The notes under the pieces were generated by a model. That model was given only the letters and a program-made list of their open reading frames with translations, made no database searches and was not told the DNA's origin. A program made the position numbers and the translations under genes. This document shows positions 51,633 through 60,783 of a DNA stretch of 64,000 nt, in pieces (the stretch's first letter is position 1; each line of letters starts with the position of its first letter). Source of the stretch: an uncultured Robinsoniella sp. (lineage in GTDB: Bacteria; Bacillota; Clostridia; Lachnospirales; Lachnospiraceae); NCBI GenBank assembly GCA_900539655.1, contig UQCR01000001.1:186001-250000 (forward strand), given 5' to 3'.

Positions 51633-52376
51633 ATGCAGGGATTTTATAATATTTTCAAACAGGATTTTTTGAATCTGGTAAAAAATCCAATGTGGCTTTT
51701 TTATGTATTGGCATTTCCAGTGTTACTGGTGGGAGTGATGGGTTTTTTTATGGAAGGAAGTTATGGCAGTAACATTACTTCATATGATTATTATGGCATC
51801 GGCCTTATGATCTATGGAGCATTGAATGCGGCAACAATCGGTGCAAATTCCTTTATGGAGGAACGAATTAAAGCAGGGAATATGAGAATCATCTTTTCAC
51901 CTCAGCCGGATGCTTTCCTGTATATTTCCAAGATCGCCGCCTCATTTTTATTTACGGAAATTGCATATTTTATTGATTTTGGAATACTTCATTTTTTGTT
52001 TGGGGTAAATATTGGGGGAACGTATACGGGATATGTACTGGTGGTTTTGACTATGGCAATTTTGTTTTCCTCAGCGCTGGGAGTAATGTGCTGCTGTATC
52101 TTTAAAAGCGAGAATATCACAAACCAGATTTTAAGTACGGTACTAACCATATTATGCCTGTTGGGAGGTGTGTTCTTTTCCCTGGACGGATTTGGAGAGA
52201 CCATCCGAAAAATATGTTTGCTGTCTCCTGTAAAATGGATACTGAATACGCTGTTCGCCATTATTTATGACAGGGATCTTGGGCAGGTAATGCCCACTAT
52301 ACTTCTATTGGCTGCAGGAACGGTTATTTTGCTGGCACTTTGCCGAGTGTTTTTTCATAAGGAGGATTATGTATGA
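51633..52376 (+). CDS. ABC-2 type transporter permease, first subunit
   Basis: 247 aa with six predicted helices; the early loop MEERIKAGNMRIIFSPQPDAFLYISK is the usual ABC-2 coupling-helix region. It contains CCCIFKSENITNQI and the LGGVFFSLDGFGE segment common in these permeases. Its TGA stop overlaps the ATG that used to begin the second permease (ATGA), so the two were once translationally coupled before the IS entered. Confidence 0.9.
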   Translation: MQGFYNIFKQDFLNLVKNPMWLFYVLAFPVLLVGVMGFFMEGSYGSNITSYDYYGIGLMIYGALNAATIGANSFMEERIKAGNMRIIFSPQPDAFLYISKIAASFLFTEIAYFIDFGILHFLFGVNIGGTYTGYVLVVLTMAILFSSALGVMCCCIFKSENITNQILSTVLTILCLLGGVFFSLDGFGETIRKICLLSPVKWILNTLFAIIYDRDLGQVMPTILLLAAGTVILLALCRVFFHKEDYV

Positions 52377-52434
52377 TTCAAATATTAAAAAATAATGTGG
52401 ATAGGGTGTTATGTAATAAAAAAAATGCTATAAT
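52361..52434. repeat. 74-bp direct repeat, left copy (IS target duplication)
   Basis: Begins GGAGGATTATGTATG and ends AATGCTATAAT; identical to 54395-54468. It covers the ribosome-binding site, start codon and first codons of the second permease. Only the right copy is still joined to the rest of that gene. Confidence 0.95.
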
Positions 52435-52519
52435 CCCGTCTTTGACACATGTAGGGATTTATAAGTGCCACAACCCCTTGAAAACAATGGGTTTGTGGCA
52501 CTTAATGCCCCATACATGA
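52373..52519 (+). pseudogene. orphan 5' end of the second ABC permease
   Basis: ATG at 52373 and about 20 codons identical to the permease start, then 28 codons of IS sequence to a TGA at 52517-52519. A 48-residue hybrid peptide could be made. It is a by-product of the insertion, not a functional gene. Confidence 0.8.
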
Positions 52520-54394
52520 AATATAGTAATGTTCTATCTGTTTTTACTTTTTTTCTGAATTTCTTTCATCTTACGCTTCGTTAAAAATTGATAGTCTGTT
52601 CGGAAACCGCAGACCTTGTGCAGATCGTCTGTTATTTCCTGCCGTTCATATACAGGCATAAAGCCTTGTTCTTCTATATCAGCAAAATTGATACTCCTTA
52701 ACACTTGAAGCAGCTGCTCTGTGGTATAGGTACTTTTTAAGGAGCGTTTCAGCAGCCTGAAATGTAATAATGCAAGGAAGCATGTGAGAAAATGAGCCTT
52801 TATGCGGTCATCACGTGCAAGGTAAACCGGTCTTGCCTCAAAATCTGTTTTCATGGTTCTGAAGCAGTCCTCAATCTGCCATCTGCCTTCACTGACGTTC
52901 AGGATATCTGCCACGTCATCATCCAGCAGGTCGGTACAGATGGCATAGAGACCATCATATTTTTCTTCTTCTGCAATCTTATCCAAATCTAGAAAATAGT
53001 GTACTTTTGCTTTTTCCCCTTCCGTGGTTACGGCCAGCTTGTTTACAAATCTTGCCGGATCATTTGGATTTTTACGCTGCCGTTTTAAAGAGCCATTGGC
53101 AACCATTTTTTCTGCCCTTGCAACCTGTTCTGCGCGAACTGCTTTCTGATAGGCCGCATACTTTGGTGAGTAAGTTATGATCAGTCTCTGGTGGAGCTTT
53201 TTGGTTGTATAGGGTTCATCTTTATAAAAGAGACTTTGCTGATCAGCATCATCCAGCAGTGAGAAGTCGACAGGTGTGTCATCGGATAAGCGTTTAAAAC
53301 CACTCCGGTTCAACGCCCATTTGCGCTCCTCTGCTGGAAGTTTTTTGATGGACTGTGTAACAATAAAGGAGCGCTGCCCCAAATGGTTAAACACTCTGTT
53401 ATCTTCCGAAGCGAGACCTGCATCACTGCAGTAAATAAACTTTTCACATCCGAACTGCTGTAGGATTTTAGACTCCAGAGGTTTTAGTGATTTCTGCTCA
53501 TTCTGATTACCCGGAAACAGAGAAAAAGCCAGCGGTAATCCGTCACCATCCGTAAAGAGACCCATCTGGATAATCGGGTTTGGTCTGTGTTCCTTGCTTT
53601 TCCCGTATTTTTTATCCCCATCTTCCTGCTCAATTTCGAAGTAGTAGTTTGAACAGTCATAATAAAGGATTCTGTCATTTCTGTTTCCCAGGAAAAAACT
53701 GTTCTTGTATACTTCCCCCTGAATAAAATCCATTTCTTCTGCCAGAATGGAAAGTGCACGATATATGTCATGGAGTTCATAAGTCGGTGCTTCAAGGAAG
53801 TGCTTTGCAGCCCGGAAAGAAGAACTTTTACTGGAAGGATCCAGGATTCTGGTATAAATCAAATCAGAGAGAATGGCATTTAAATCATACTCAAACTTAT
53901 GGCGGCTTTTGATTTTACGGCAGATAGAATCCATCTTAAGCCCATAGTAAACAGACTGGAGGAAAAGATAGCCACCGGTAAAGAGTTTTTTTCTGTTATA
54001 ATCCAGGAGCCGATTGGAATGGAAAGGGATCAGAACAACAGCATCTTCGGCTTCACTTTTATATTTCAGCGTTTCGAGACGTGCCTGTTCATTAGCCCAT
54101 GCCATTACACCGTCCCGGTCTGTACCAAGACGTTTTGAAAGTTCTGCCAGAGTGCCCAATTTTCGAATGGTCTTGGAAGTACTTTTTCCCTGGTCATTGG
54201 TATAGGATTTGGTAATGTAAAAGGATTCTGAATTTTTTGATTTAGATGTTGTAATTCTCATAATAATCACCTCAATACCAGTATAACACAAATCACTAAA
54301 TATTACTAGATAGTAAAACAAAAAAGTTGACAAAAAAATAAGCCTACAATAAGGCTTTGAAGTGCTTTTGGATTGATGGATGTGTCAAACGCCC
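52435..54394. mobile_element. IS1634-family insertion sequence
   Basis: About 1960 bp between two 74-bp direct repeats. Short terminal inverted repeats share TTTGACACAT (52441-52450) and ATGTGTCAAA (54380-54389), a few bases in from each end. One transposase gene on the minus strand. At the left end an 11-bp hairpin (AAGTGCCACAA, 52463-52473; TTGTGGCACTT, 52493-52503) follows the transposase stop and may isolate the element from outside transcription. It looks intact. Confidence 0.9.
52534..54261 (-). CDS. IS1634-family transposase
   Basis: 575-aa DDE transposase of the IS4 superfamily. The Asp residues lie in ILYYDCSNYYFE and IYCSDAGLAS; the Glu is in RWQIEDCFRTMKTDF, the IS4-type Y/W-x2-E-x-F-R-x-M-K pattern. 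The GLFTDGDGLPLAFSLFPGNQNE block is typical of IS1634. GAGGTGATT supports the ATG at 54261 over the longer frame to 54333. No frameshift or stop, so probably active. Confidence 0.92.
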   Translation of the reverse strand: MRITTSKSKNSESFYITKSYTNDQGKSTSKTIRKLGTLAELSKRLGTDRDGVMAWANEQARLETLKYKSEAEDAVVLIPFHSNRLLDYNRKKLFTGGYLFLQSVYYGLKMDSICRKIKSRHKFEYDLNAILSDLIYTRILDPSSKSSSFRAAKHFLEAPTYELHDIYRALSILAEEMDFIQGEVYKNSFFLGNRNDRILYYDCSNYYFEIEQEDGDKKYGKSKEHRPNPIIQMGLFTDGDGLPLAFSLFPGNQNEQKSLKPLESKILQQFGCEKFIYCSDAGLASEDNRVFNHLGQRSFIVTQSIKKLPAEERKWALNRSGFKRLSDDTPVDFSLLDDADQQSLFYKDEPYTTKKLHQRLIITYSPKYAAYQKAVRAEQVARAEKMVANGSLKRQRKNPNDPARFVNKLAVTTEGEKAKVHYFLDLDKIAEEEKYDGLYAICTDLLDDDVADILNVSEGRWQIEDCFRTMKTDFEARPVYLARDDRIKAHFLTCFLALLHFRLLKRSLKSTYTTEQLLQVLRSINFADIEEQGFMPVYERQEITDDLHKVCGFRTDYQFLTKRKMKEIQKKSKNR

Positions 54395-54468
54395 GGAGGA
54401 TTATGTATGATTCAAATATTAAAAAATAATGTGGATAGGGTGTTATGTAATAAAAAAAATGCTATAAT
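54395..54468. repeat. 74-bp direct repeat, right copy (IS target duplication)
   Basis: Identical to 52361-52434. It carries GGAGG and the ATG, so the permease gene downstream keeps its own ribosome-binding site and full coding sequence. Confidence 0.95.
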
Positions 54469-55414
54469 GACGTTAGTACTCTCTATTTGTATGGTGGGAT
54501 TTGCTATTTATTTTACAAATAAGATACAGGTGATAGGAAATCTTGCGGTTGTTGGTAGCGCTGGGGCGGATGTGGAAATGGATAGTCAGGACATGCATAT
54601 TCCAATTGGCGGTCTGGAACGTTATTATAACATCAGCTATATTTCTGAGGTACCAAAAGAAAGTGAACTGGTAAGCGGACGCTATGATGCGGTAATAAAA
54701 CAATCTGCAAATGGCTATGAGATTGAAACCGTAAAAAGTGATGATTTTAAAAAAACACTGATGCAGGCACTTGAGAATCCGTTAGAATTTGTCCCGGCTG
54801 CAAATCAGATACGGGGAGTTGGTACAAATATTATTGGATATTTAGTCATGATTCTTCTGATGCAGGGCGTGCTTCATATGGAATACTATGGGGAGGATAA
54901 GGAAAAGCATTTGGTAGAGCGGATTGCAGTTTCCCCTCTCAGTTTCGTGAAATATCTTACCGCACATTTTCTATACGCTTTTCTGATGCTTTTTCTGCCA
55001 AGTATGGGAGTAGTGGCGGCAGCCCGGATAATGGGACTGAATATTGGGTTATCTCTATGGGAATATGCAGTACTGCTGGGAATTTTGTGCATGCTTTCGG
55101 TTTCGTTTGGAATCTTTATGCATACCTTCTGCAAGAGCATGGACAGCGCAAATATGACGGCATCGCCCCTCATTGTGCTGACATCTATTTTAGGAGGCAC
55201 TTTCTATTCTTTTGCTCACAGTAACCAAATCATGAATGGGTTGATAAATGTGCTGCCTCAAAAGAATTTTATTTCATTTGTGAATGGGATGGAGAGGGGA
55301 AGCCTGGATATGCATCATTATCAGCAGCTGGGCTACTGTCTGGTTATGATATTGGTATTGACTGGAATATCTGTTGTACGAAATTGCAGGAAATACCGGC
55401 CTGCTGTAAAATAA
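54407..55414 (+). CDS. ABC-2 type transporter permease, second subunit
   Basis: 335 aa: one N-terminal helix, an extracellular domain of about 110 residues (roughly 45-155), then five helices with the motif EDKEKHLVERIAVSPLSFVKYL in the coupling region. Same layout as YhaP/NatB-like export permeases. The gene is complete only because the IS duplicated its first 62 bases plus the ribosome-binding site. Its transcription now depends on read-through of the IS or on a promoter in the IS end. Confidence 0.88.
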   Translation: MIQILKNNVDRVLCNKKNAIMTLVLSICMVGFAIYFTNKIQVIGNLAVVGSAGADVEMDSQDMHIPIGGLERYYNISYISEVPKESELVSGRYDAVIKQSANGYEIETVKSDDFKKTLMQALENPLEFVPAANQIRGVGTNIIGYLVMILLMQGVLHMEYYGEDKEKHLVERIAVSPLSFVKYLTAHFLYAFLMLFLPSMGVVAAARIMGLNIGLSLWEYAVLLGILCMLSVSFGIFMHTFCKSMDSANMTASPLIVLTSILGGTFYSFAHSNQIMNGLINVLPQKNFISFVNGMERGSLDMHHYQQLGYCLVMILVLTGISVVRNCRKYRPAVK

Positions 55415-55433
55415 AGTCCGGAAAGGTTTAATT

Positions 55434-58022
55434 ATGTTCAAAACATCTATATTACAATCAAAATTTAAAATCCCGAAACCGCGGAAGAATTATGTGGTGC
55501 GGCGTGATTTATACAAGCTTTTAGATCAGGCAGCAGATTATAAAGTAATACTGATCCAGGGGGAGGCGGGCAGCGGTAAGACAACACTGCTCAGCTCCTA
55601 TATATCTGATAGAGGATTAAATACGGTGCGGTGGATTACCCTGGATGAAAGCAGTAATCATGTCTTAGTATTCTGGCGTTATTTTCTGGAAGCGGTGAGA
55701 GAGCAGCTGGGCGAAAAGGGTGAAGAACTGATACATCTCTTTGATGAAAATATGCAGTTAGAAAACATGGAGCATTTTTTGCCGGTTTTATTTGGTGAAA
55801 TTAATATAGAAGATGACTGCTGGCTGGTATTGGATGATTTTCAGGTGATTCAGCAACCGGAACTGTTAAAAACAATTGACCTGTTATTGAAACACATACC
55901 GGAGAATCTTCATATTTTGCTGGTTGCCAGAGAACAGCCAAAGGTTTATCTGGGAGCGCTGGGAATGGAAGGCGAACTTCTGGTCATCGATGAGGAGCAG
56001 TTAAAATGCGGATTCCGGGAAAGCATGGATTTTCTGAAAAATACATTGGGGCTGGCATATACAGATAAAGTTCTGGAATATATGTGCAAAATTGCGGAAG
56101 GGTGGATTGGAGGCCTTCAGCTCTTATCCCTCTCGCTGAAAGGAAAGCCTGAGGAAGAGATTCTGACAATCCATTTCCAAAACCGTTTTACGGATGAGTA
56201 CATTACCAGGGAGATATTCGAGATATTAACGGTGCAGGAACAGAGGTTTTTACTGTATTCCTCCGTATTTCAGTATTTTAATAAAGAAATGTGCAGGGAA
56301 TTGATTGGTGAGGATGCAGCAGGGGCATTTGACAGTATCATAGACCGGAATTTATTTGTCATATGTGTAGATGAAAAGGAGGGCATGTACCGCTATCATG
56401 GAATTCTGCTGGAGTACTTAAGAAAGCTTTTTGCCAAAGAAGAAAGGGAGCTTCAATGGAAATTACATAAGCATGCGTCAGAAATTCTTTATGAAGCAGG
56501 TGATTATGAAGAGTGTCTGAATCAGCTCTTTTTCATAGAAGCCTATGAAGAAGCAATGAATGTACTGTCCCGGATTCCCCAGAACTCCATTTACTTTTCC
56601 TATTTCTGCAAAGTTCCGATAGATGAAATATATAAAAATCCGGATTTTGCCATACAGTATTTCTTTTATCACTATGCAAATTTTGAATTTGAGATATGTA
56701 AGAAAGTGTATGAAAATTTAAACAGGGAAAACATTTCCGGTGATCTGGGAAAAGCAATCCAGTGTGCGGATTTATTTGTAAACGAGTCCTTTGCCTACTC
56801 GGATATCCGGCTGTTAACCATGGAAGAAATAGATAGTTTTCCTATTAATGATATAACGAAGGCATTTCTGCTGGTAAAGGAAACCTTTTTACAATATTAC
56901 AAATGGAATATTCAGATTGCTTTTACGTATCTGGAAAAGGCAGACAGTATCTGGAAGAGGACGGGGAATCATTATCTGGGATTTTTCGTGACTTTTGTAC
57001 GTACACAGATCTATGAAGAACTTGGCGAACTGGACATGTGCATGGAACTTTATGACAATTGCAGTCCTTTGCTGAATGATTATAAAATGCTAAAACTGCC
57101 CTATTATGTAGGGCTGATTGGCGTCTATCTGAAAAGAATGCAGCTAAAAGAAGCAAAGGCCGCAATAGACCAGGCAGAACAGGTGACATCCAGCGAAGCG
57201 CTTATGATGGATCTGAGCTTCCAATATAATGTGGTGGAATATGAGTGTCTGACAGAGGACTATGCTAAAAGCAGTGCAAAGGTAAAAGCATTTTTAAGAA
57301 GCTGCCTGCCGGATAATTGCCTGATTGGGTCGGCACTGATCAAATACGTAATCTGGAACCATCAGGATGCGGAATGTGAGGAACGGTTTTTATATGATTT
57401 CACACGTGGTGCGGAACATGGAAATAAAGTAGATACCATGCTGGTTTATGCAAAGCTCTGTGCTGACAGGGGAGATGTGGATACTGCACTGCAGACAATC
57501 AATGATATATTAAAATTTGCAAGAAAGAATCGTAATAAGACCAGAATTATTGAAGCTGATCTGTTGAAAATGAGAATATTGAACAGAGAAAAGGAAGAAG
57601 AACAGAGCAAGGAAACCCAGCGGGAATTAAAAAACATGCTGTTTGAAGTGATAACTTATGCTGCGGACAGCGGATTGCGCCAGCCCTTTTTCTTTGAACG
57701 AGAGCTGATGCAGGACCTGATAAAGCGGTATCGCTTGGAATTAGATGAAAAGCTGGAGGAGAAGGAACAGGAATTCATTCATGAAATGGTATTGGATGAG
57801 AGGAGTGAGAGCAGCTGCGGTCATAAAGAGCAGCTTCTTTCAGAACGGGAATTGGAAGTTCTGAGAGAACTCAGTATCGGTAAAAGCAACAAGCAGATAG
57901 GGGAGGAGCTTTGTATTTCACTGGCAACCGTAAAGACCCATGTAATAAATATTTATTCTAAGATGGGGGTGAACAGCAGACTGGCGGCTGTGAACAAGGG
58001 GAAGGTGATAGGGATTTTGTAG
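55434..58022 (+). CDS. MalT-like LuxR-family ATP-dependent regulator
   Basis: 862-aa STAND-type activator. P-loop GEAGSGKT (residues 43-50), Walker B-like CWLVLDDFQ, a winged-helix region, a long helical repeat (TPR-like) sensor part (about 350-770), and a C-terminal LuxR helix-turn-helix LSERELEVLRELSIGKSNKQIGEEL with TVKTHVINIYSKMGV. MalT-type proteins activate on ligand and ATP binding. Position at the end of the exporter operon suggests it controls that exporter. AAAGG precedes the ATG. Confidence 0.92.
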   Translation: MFKTSILQSKFKIPKPRKNYVVRRDLYKLLDQAADYKVILIQGEAGSGKTTLLSSYISDRGLNTVRWITLDESSNHVLVFWRYFLEAVREQLGEKGEELIHLFDENMQLENMEHFLPVLFGEINIEDDCWLVLDDFQVIQQPELLKTIDLLLKHIPENLHILLVAREQPKVYLGALGMEGELLVIDEEQLKCGFRESMDFLKNTLGLAYTDKVLEYMCKIAEGWIGGLQLLSLSLKGKPEEEILTIHFQNRFTDEYITREIFEILTVQEQRFLLYSSVFQYFNKEMCRELIGEDAAGAFDSIIDRNLFVICVDEKEGMYRYHGILLEYLRKLFAKEERELQWKLHKHASEILYEAGDYEECLNQLFFIEAYEEAMNVLSRIPQNSIYFSYFCKVPIDEIYKNPDFAIQYFFYHYANFEFEICKKVYENLNRENISGDLGKAIQCADLFVNESFAYSDIRLLTMEEIDSFPINDITKAFLLVKETFLQYYKWNIQIAFTYLEKADSIWKRTGNHYLGFFVTFVRTQIYEELGELDMCMELYDNCSPLLNDYKMLKLPYYVGLIGVYLKRMQLKEAKAAIDQAEQVTSSEALMMDLSFQYNVVEYECLTEDYAKSSAKVKAFLRSCLPDNCLIGSALIKYVIWNHQDAECEERFLYDFTRGAEHGNKVDTMLVYAKLCADRGDVDTALQTINDILKFARKNRNKTRIIEADLLKMRILNREKEEEQSKETQRELKNMLFEVITYAADSGLRQPFFFERELMQDLIKRYRLELDEKLEEKEQEFIHEMVLDERSESSCGHKEQLLSERELEVLRELSIGKSNKQIGEELCISLATVKTHVINIYSKMGVNSRLAAVNKGKVIGIL

Positions 58023-58036
58023 AAAAAAGTAAAATG

Positions 58037-58069
58037 TAGCGGGGGATTTTATCATCTCTCGCTATTTTT
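58037..58069 (+). terminator. intrinsic terminator after the LuxR gene
   Basis: TAGCGGGGGA, loop TTTTATCA, TCTCTCGCTA (two G-T pairs), then five T residues. Confidence 0.88.
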
Positions 58070-58089
58070 ATGTTATGCAATTGTTTTTC

Positions 58090-58153
58090 TTGACTTATTA
58101 TAAAGGGAGATGTATTATTTGTGTAATAATAGATATTAAATTAATATTTAATA
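58090..58153 (+). promoter_or_regulatory. promoter and AT-rich palindrome before the AbiEi-like gene
   Basis: TTGACT (58090-58095), 17-bp spacer, TATTAT (58113-58118). Past the start point is TATTAAATTAATATTTAATA (58134-58153), an inverted repeat with 8-bp arms. AbiEi antitoxins bind inverted repeats in their own promoter, so this is a candidate autoregulatory site. No LexA-box (CGAAC-x4-GTTCG) is seen. Confidence 0.65.
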
Positions 58154-58174
58154 TGATAAAGGTGGGCACTGTTC

Positions 58175-58780
58175 ATGTTGTTAAATACATATGATAAAGT
58201 TATTGCGTTATTTAATAAAAATGCGGGGTATATGAGTTTTGCTGATTTACGTGGGGAAAAGATTACGGTGACCCAGATGCGAGAGTTAGAAGAGAGGGGG
58301 GTGATTCAAAAAATTTCATATGGTTGGTATTGGTGCACGACGTGTGGGCTACAAAAACCTGCAGACTATAAATATATTGAGCTGGGAAAAGTAGAGCCTA
58401 ATGCAATTATTTGTTTAGAGAGTGCCTGTTATATACATGGACTGTTAGGTCATGAGCCTTATAATGTATCTATAGCTATTGCACGAAATAACAGAAAGCA
58501 GCTAAAAATGCAGTTTCCTCTCCAAAAGCATTATTATACGAATCTGTATAATGAGGGAATCGAAGAACGAAGATCAGTGTTTGGTGATTATAAAGTATAT
58601 AATATAGAATTATGCATCTGTGACTGTATTCGGAAAATAAATAAGTTGAATTACGATATATACTTAGAAATAATTGAGAATTATAGCAATCGATCTGATA
58701 AGCAATTTGATAAATTAAGGAAATATGCAATTAATATGAAGGTAGATAAGAAAATCAGGAAGGTATTAGAATGTGTTTAA
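58175..58780 (+). CDS. AbiEi-like antitoxin/regulator
   Basis: 201 aa. The N-terminal winged helix (residues 10-60: GYMSFADLRGEKITVTQMRELEERGVIQKISYGWY) and the following YIELGKVEPNAIICLESACYIHGLLG are typical of the AbiEi antitoxin group of type IV toxin-antitoxin systems. The partner toxin AbiEii (nucleotidyltransferase) is absent; a DinD-like gene follows 13 bp on. More AT-rich than its neighbours, suggesting transfer. AAAGGTGG precedes the ATG. Confidence 0.7.
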   Translation: MLLNTYDKVIALFNKNAGYMSFADLRGEKITVTQMRELEERGVIQKISYGWYWCTTCGLQKPADYKYIELGKVEPNAIICLESACYIHGLLGHEPYNVSIAIARNNRKQLKMQFPLQKHYYTNLYNEGIEERRSVFGDYKVYNIELCICDCIRKINKLNYDIYLEIIENYSNRSDKQFDKLRKYAINMKVDKKIRKVLECV

Positions 58781-58793
58781 ATGAAAGGAAAAA

Positions 58794-59651
58794 ATGGAAG
58801 AAAAAATCATAGAAAAATTAAAATTAATGTTTGACGATATCGTACATAATAGCGATGATAATTCCATCGAATATTGGCATGCCAGAGAGCTTCAGCCATT
58901 ACTGGGATATTCCCGATGGGAGAATTTTGAGTTGGCTATAAAAAGAGCGGTGGAATCGTGTAAGGCCAGTAAGATAGAAGTTTTAGACCATTTTCGTGAT
59001 GTCACGAAAATGGTTCAGTTAGGTAGTGGATCTACAAGGAAAGTTAAGGATTATATTCTAACCAGATACGCATGTTATTTAATTGCTCAAAATGGTGATC
59101 CAAGAAAAGAAGAAATCGCTTTTGCACAAAGTTATTTTGCTGTTCAGACAAGAAAACAGGAAATCATAGCTAACAGAATTAAATTAATGGAACGCGTAGA
59201 GGTTAGAGAAAAACTTCGTGAATCAGAAAAGAGATTATCTAAAAGTATCTATGAACATGGGGTTGACGATGCCGGATTTGGAAGAATCCGCTCAAAAGGG
59301 GATCGGGCATTGTTCGGCGGTTACTCAACGAAGGATATGAAAGTTAAGCTGGAGATCAATGAAAAAAGGCCCTTAGCTGATTTTTTACCAACGTTAACAA
59401 TTACAGCTAAAAATCTTGCAACAGAGATGACAAATTATAACCTAAACCAAAAAGATTTGTATGGAGAGGCAACGATTACAGATGAACATGTACAAAATAA
59501 TGGGAGTGTAAGAGATATGCTGGGAAAAAGAGGAATTAAACCTGAAAATCTGCCACCTGATGAAGATATTAAAAAATTAGAGAGAAGAGTAAAAATGGAA
59601 GAGAAGAAATTAGGCAAAAAAAGCAGCATACTTCCAGAAAAGTTCGTTTAA
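58794..59651 (+). CDS. dinD: DinD-like DNA-damage-inducible protein
   Basis: 285 aa. The N-terminal half (EYWHARELQPLLGYSRWENFELAIKRAVESC) resembles the DinD/BRO-like domain, followed by DYILTRYACYLIAQNGDPRKEEIAFAQSYFAVQTRKQE, a hallmark of DinD. E. coli DinD is SOS-induced and reported to act against RecA filaments. Here it is encoded directly after an AbiEi-like gene and may share its promoter. AAAGGAAAAA precedes the ATG. Role in this host unknown. Confidence 0.85.
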   Translation: MEEKIIEKLKLMFDDIVHNSDDNSIEYWHARELQPLLGYSRWENFELAIKRAVESCKASKIEVLDHFRDVTKMVQLGSGSTRKVKDYILTRYACYLIAQNGDPRKEEIAFAQSYFAVQTRKQEIIANRIKLMERVEVREKLRESEKRLSKSIYEHGVDDAGFGRIRSKGDRALFGGYSTKDMKVKLEINEKRPLADFLPTLTITAKNLATEMTNYNLNQKDLYGEATITDEHVQNNGSVRDMLGKRGIKPENLPPDEDIKKLERRVKMEEKKLGKKSSILPEKFV

Positions 59652-59691
59652 TTAAATCATAAAGTCTACCCAAATGGAGGTACACAACACA

Positions 59692-60525
59692 ATGAATAAA
59701 TTCATAGCAGCAGCAATCCAATTGGATACAAAGAGTAATGTAGAAGAAAATCTTATCAACGTGGTTGAAGGGATCAGAGAAGCAGCAGAACGTGGTGCCC
59801 GGTTGATTGCCATGCCGGAGACTGTTAATTATATCGGGCCGGAGTGTGAAAAGTTTGCAGAGTCCATACCGGAAGGCCATACTTTCAAAGTATTTGCAGA
59901 GCAGGCAAAAAAGTACGGTGTGTGGCTGCACTGTGGAAGTATCTATGAGAAAAACGAAGATACTAGTGACAGACGCCCCTATAATACAACGATTATAATA
60001 AATCCTGAGGGAGAGTTGGCAGCAAGATACCGTAAACTTCATCCATTTGATGTTTCTATTACGGAAGGGCCTGCGGTTCGGGAATCCGACATAAATTGTC
60101 CGGGGAATAAAATCGTGACGGTGGATACGGGAGAGGTGGGCCACTTGGGGCTATCTATCTGTTATGATCTGAGATTCTGTGAATTGTTTCGGATGATGGC
60201 TTTGCAGGGAGCACAAATCTTTATCACACCTGCCAATTTTACGGTAAACACCGGAAAGGATCATTGGGAAGTTCTTTTAAGAGCCCGGGCAATTGAAAAC
60301 GGCTGTTATGTAATCGCACCTGGGCAGATTGGGATGAAGCCCAGCTATCAGGCATACGGAAAATCGATGATCATTGATCCATGGGGAAATGTAATTGCAA
60401 TGTCGTCAGACAAAAATGCTGTGATAACGGCAGAAATTGATTTGGAGTATCTACGTTCTGTGCGTAGCCAGGTGTCTACTCTTGAGAATAGAAGAAGCGA
60501 TATCTATCACCTGTCACATCGATAA
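59692..60525 (+). CDS. nitrilase-family carbon-nitrogen hydrolase
   Basis: 277 aa, cytoplasmic. The catalytic triad is complete: Glu43 (AMPETV), Lys115 (YRKLHPFD) and Cys157 (SICYDLRF). The pattern is closest to Nit1/Nit2-like amidases (deaminated glutathione or omega-amidase), including ITPANFTVNTGKDHWEVLLRARAIEN. ATG 59692 follows GGAGGT; the six residues upstream are excluded. The exact substrate is unknown. Confidence 0.88.
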   Translation: MNKFIAAAIQLDTKSNVEENLINVVEGIREAAERGARLIAMPETVNYIGPECEKFAESIPEGHTFKVFAEQAKKYGVWLHCGSIYEKNEDTSDRRPYNTTIIINPEGELAARYRKLHPFDVSITEGPAVRESDINCPGNKIVTVDTGEVGHLGLSICYDLRFCELFRMMALQGAQIFITPANFTVNTGKDHWEVLLRARAIENGCYVIAPGQIGMKPSYQAYGKSMIIDPWGNVIAMSSDKNAVITAEIDLEYLRSVRSQVSTLENRRSDIYHLSHR

Positions 60526-60554
60526 GTTGTTTTGAAAAATATATAAAAGGGAAG

Positions 60555-60592
60555 AATACAGATAGCACATTGGGGCATATCTGTATTTTTTT
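60555..60592 (+). terminator. intrinsic terminator after the nitrilase gene
   Basis: AATACAGATA (60555-60564) pairs with TATCTGTATT (60578-60587), then five T residues. Confidence 0.9.
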
Positions 60593-60783
60593 ACATTAAA
60601 TATTAGAAACATAAATATATTTACGATTATTTATAAAATAAACATAAATATTTATATAAAATTTATGGGAATAAACAGGAGTAAAAACAAAGAAATGCTG
60701 TGAAATATATCTAAATCAGAGGAGGCTATATAGTGCAGATAGACTAAAATGTATAATATAAAAGAAAATTACAAAAAATGTTA

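Noticed and set aside
54463..54468. TATAAT in the target duplication as a promoter of the second permease
   Set aside because: It lies inside the coding sequence after the start codon, so it could not serve that gene's full-length protein; it is only mentioned as a possible promoter for downstream genes.
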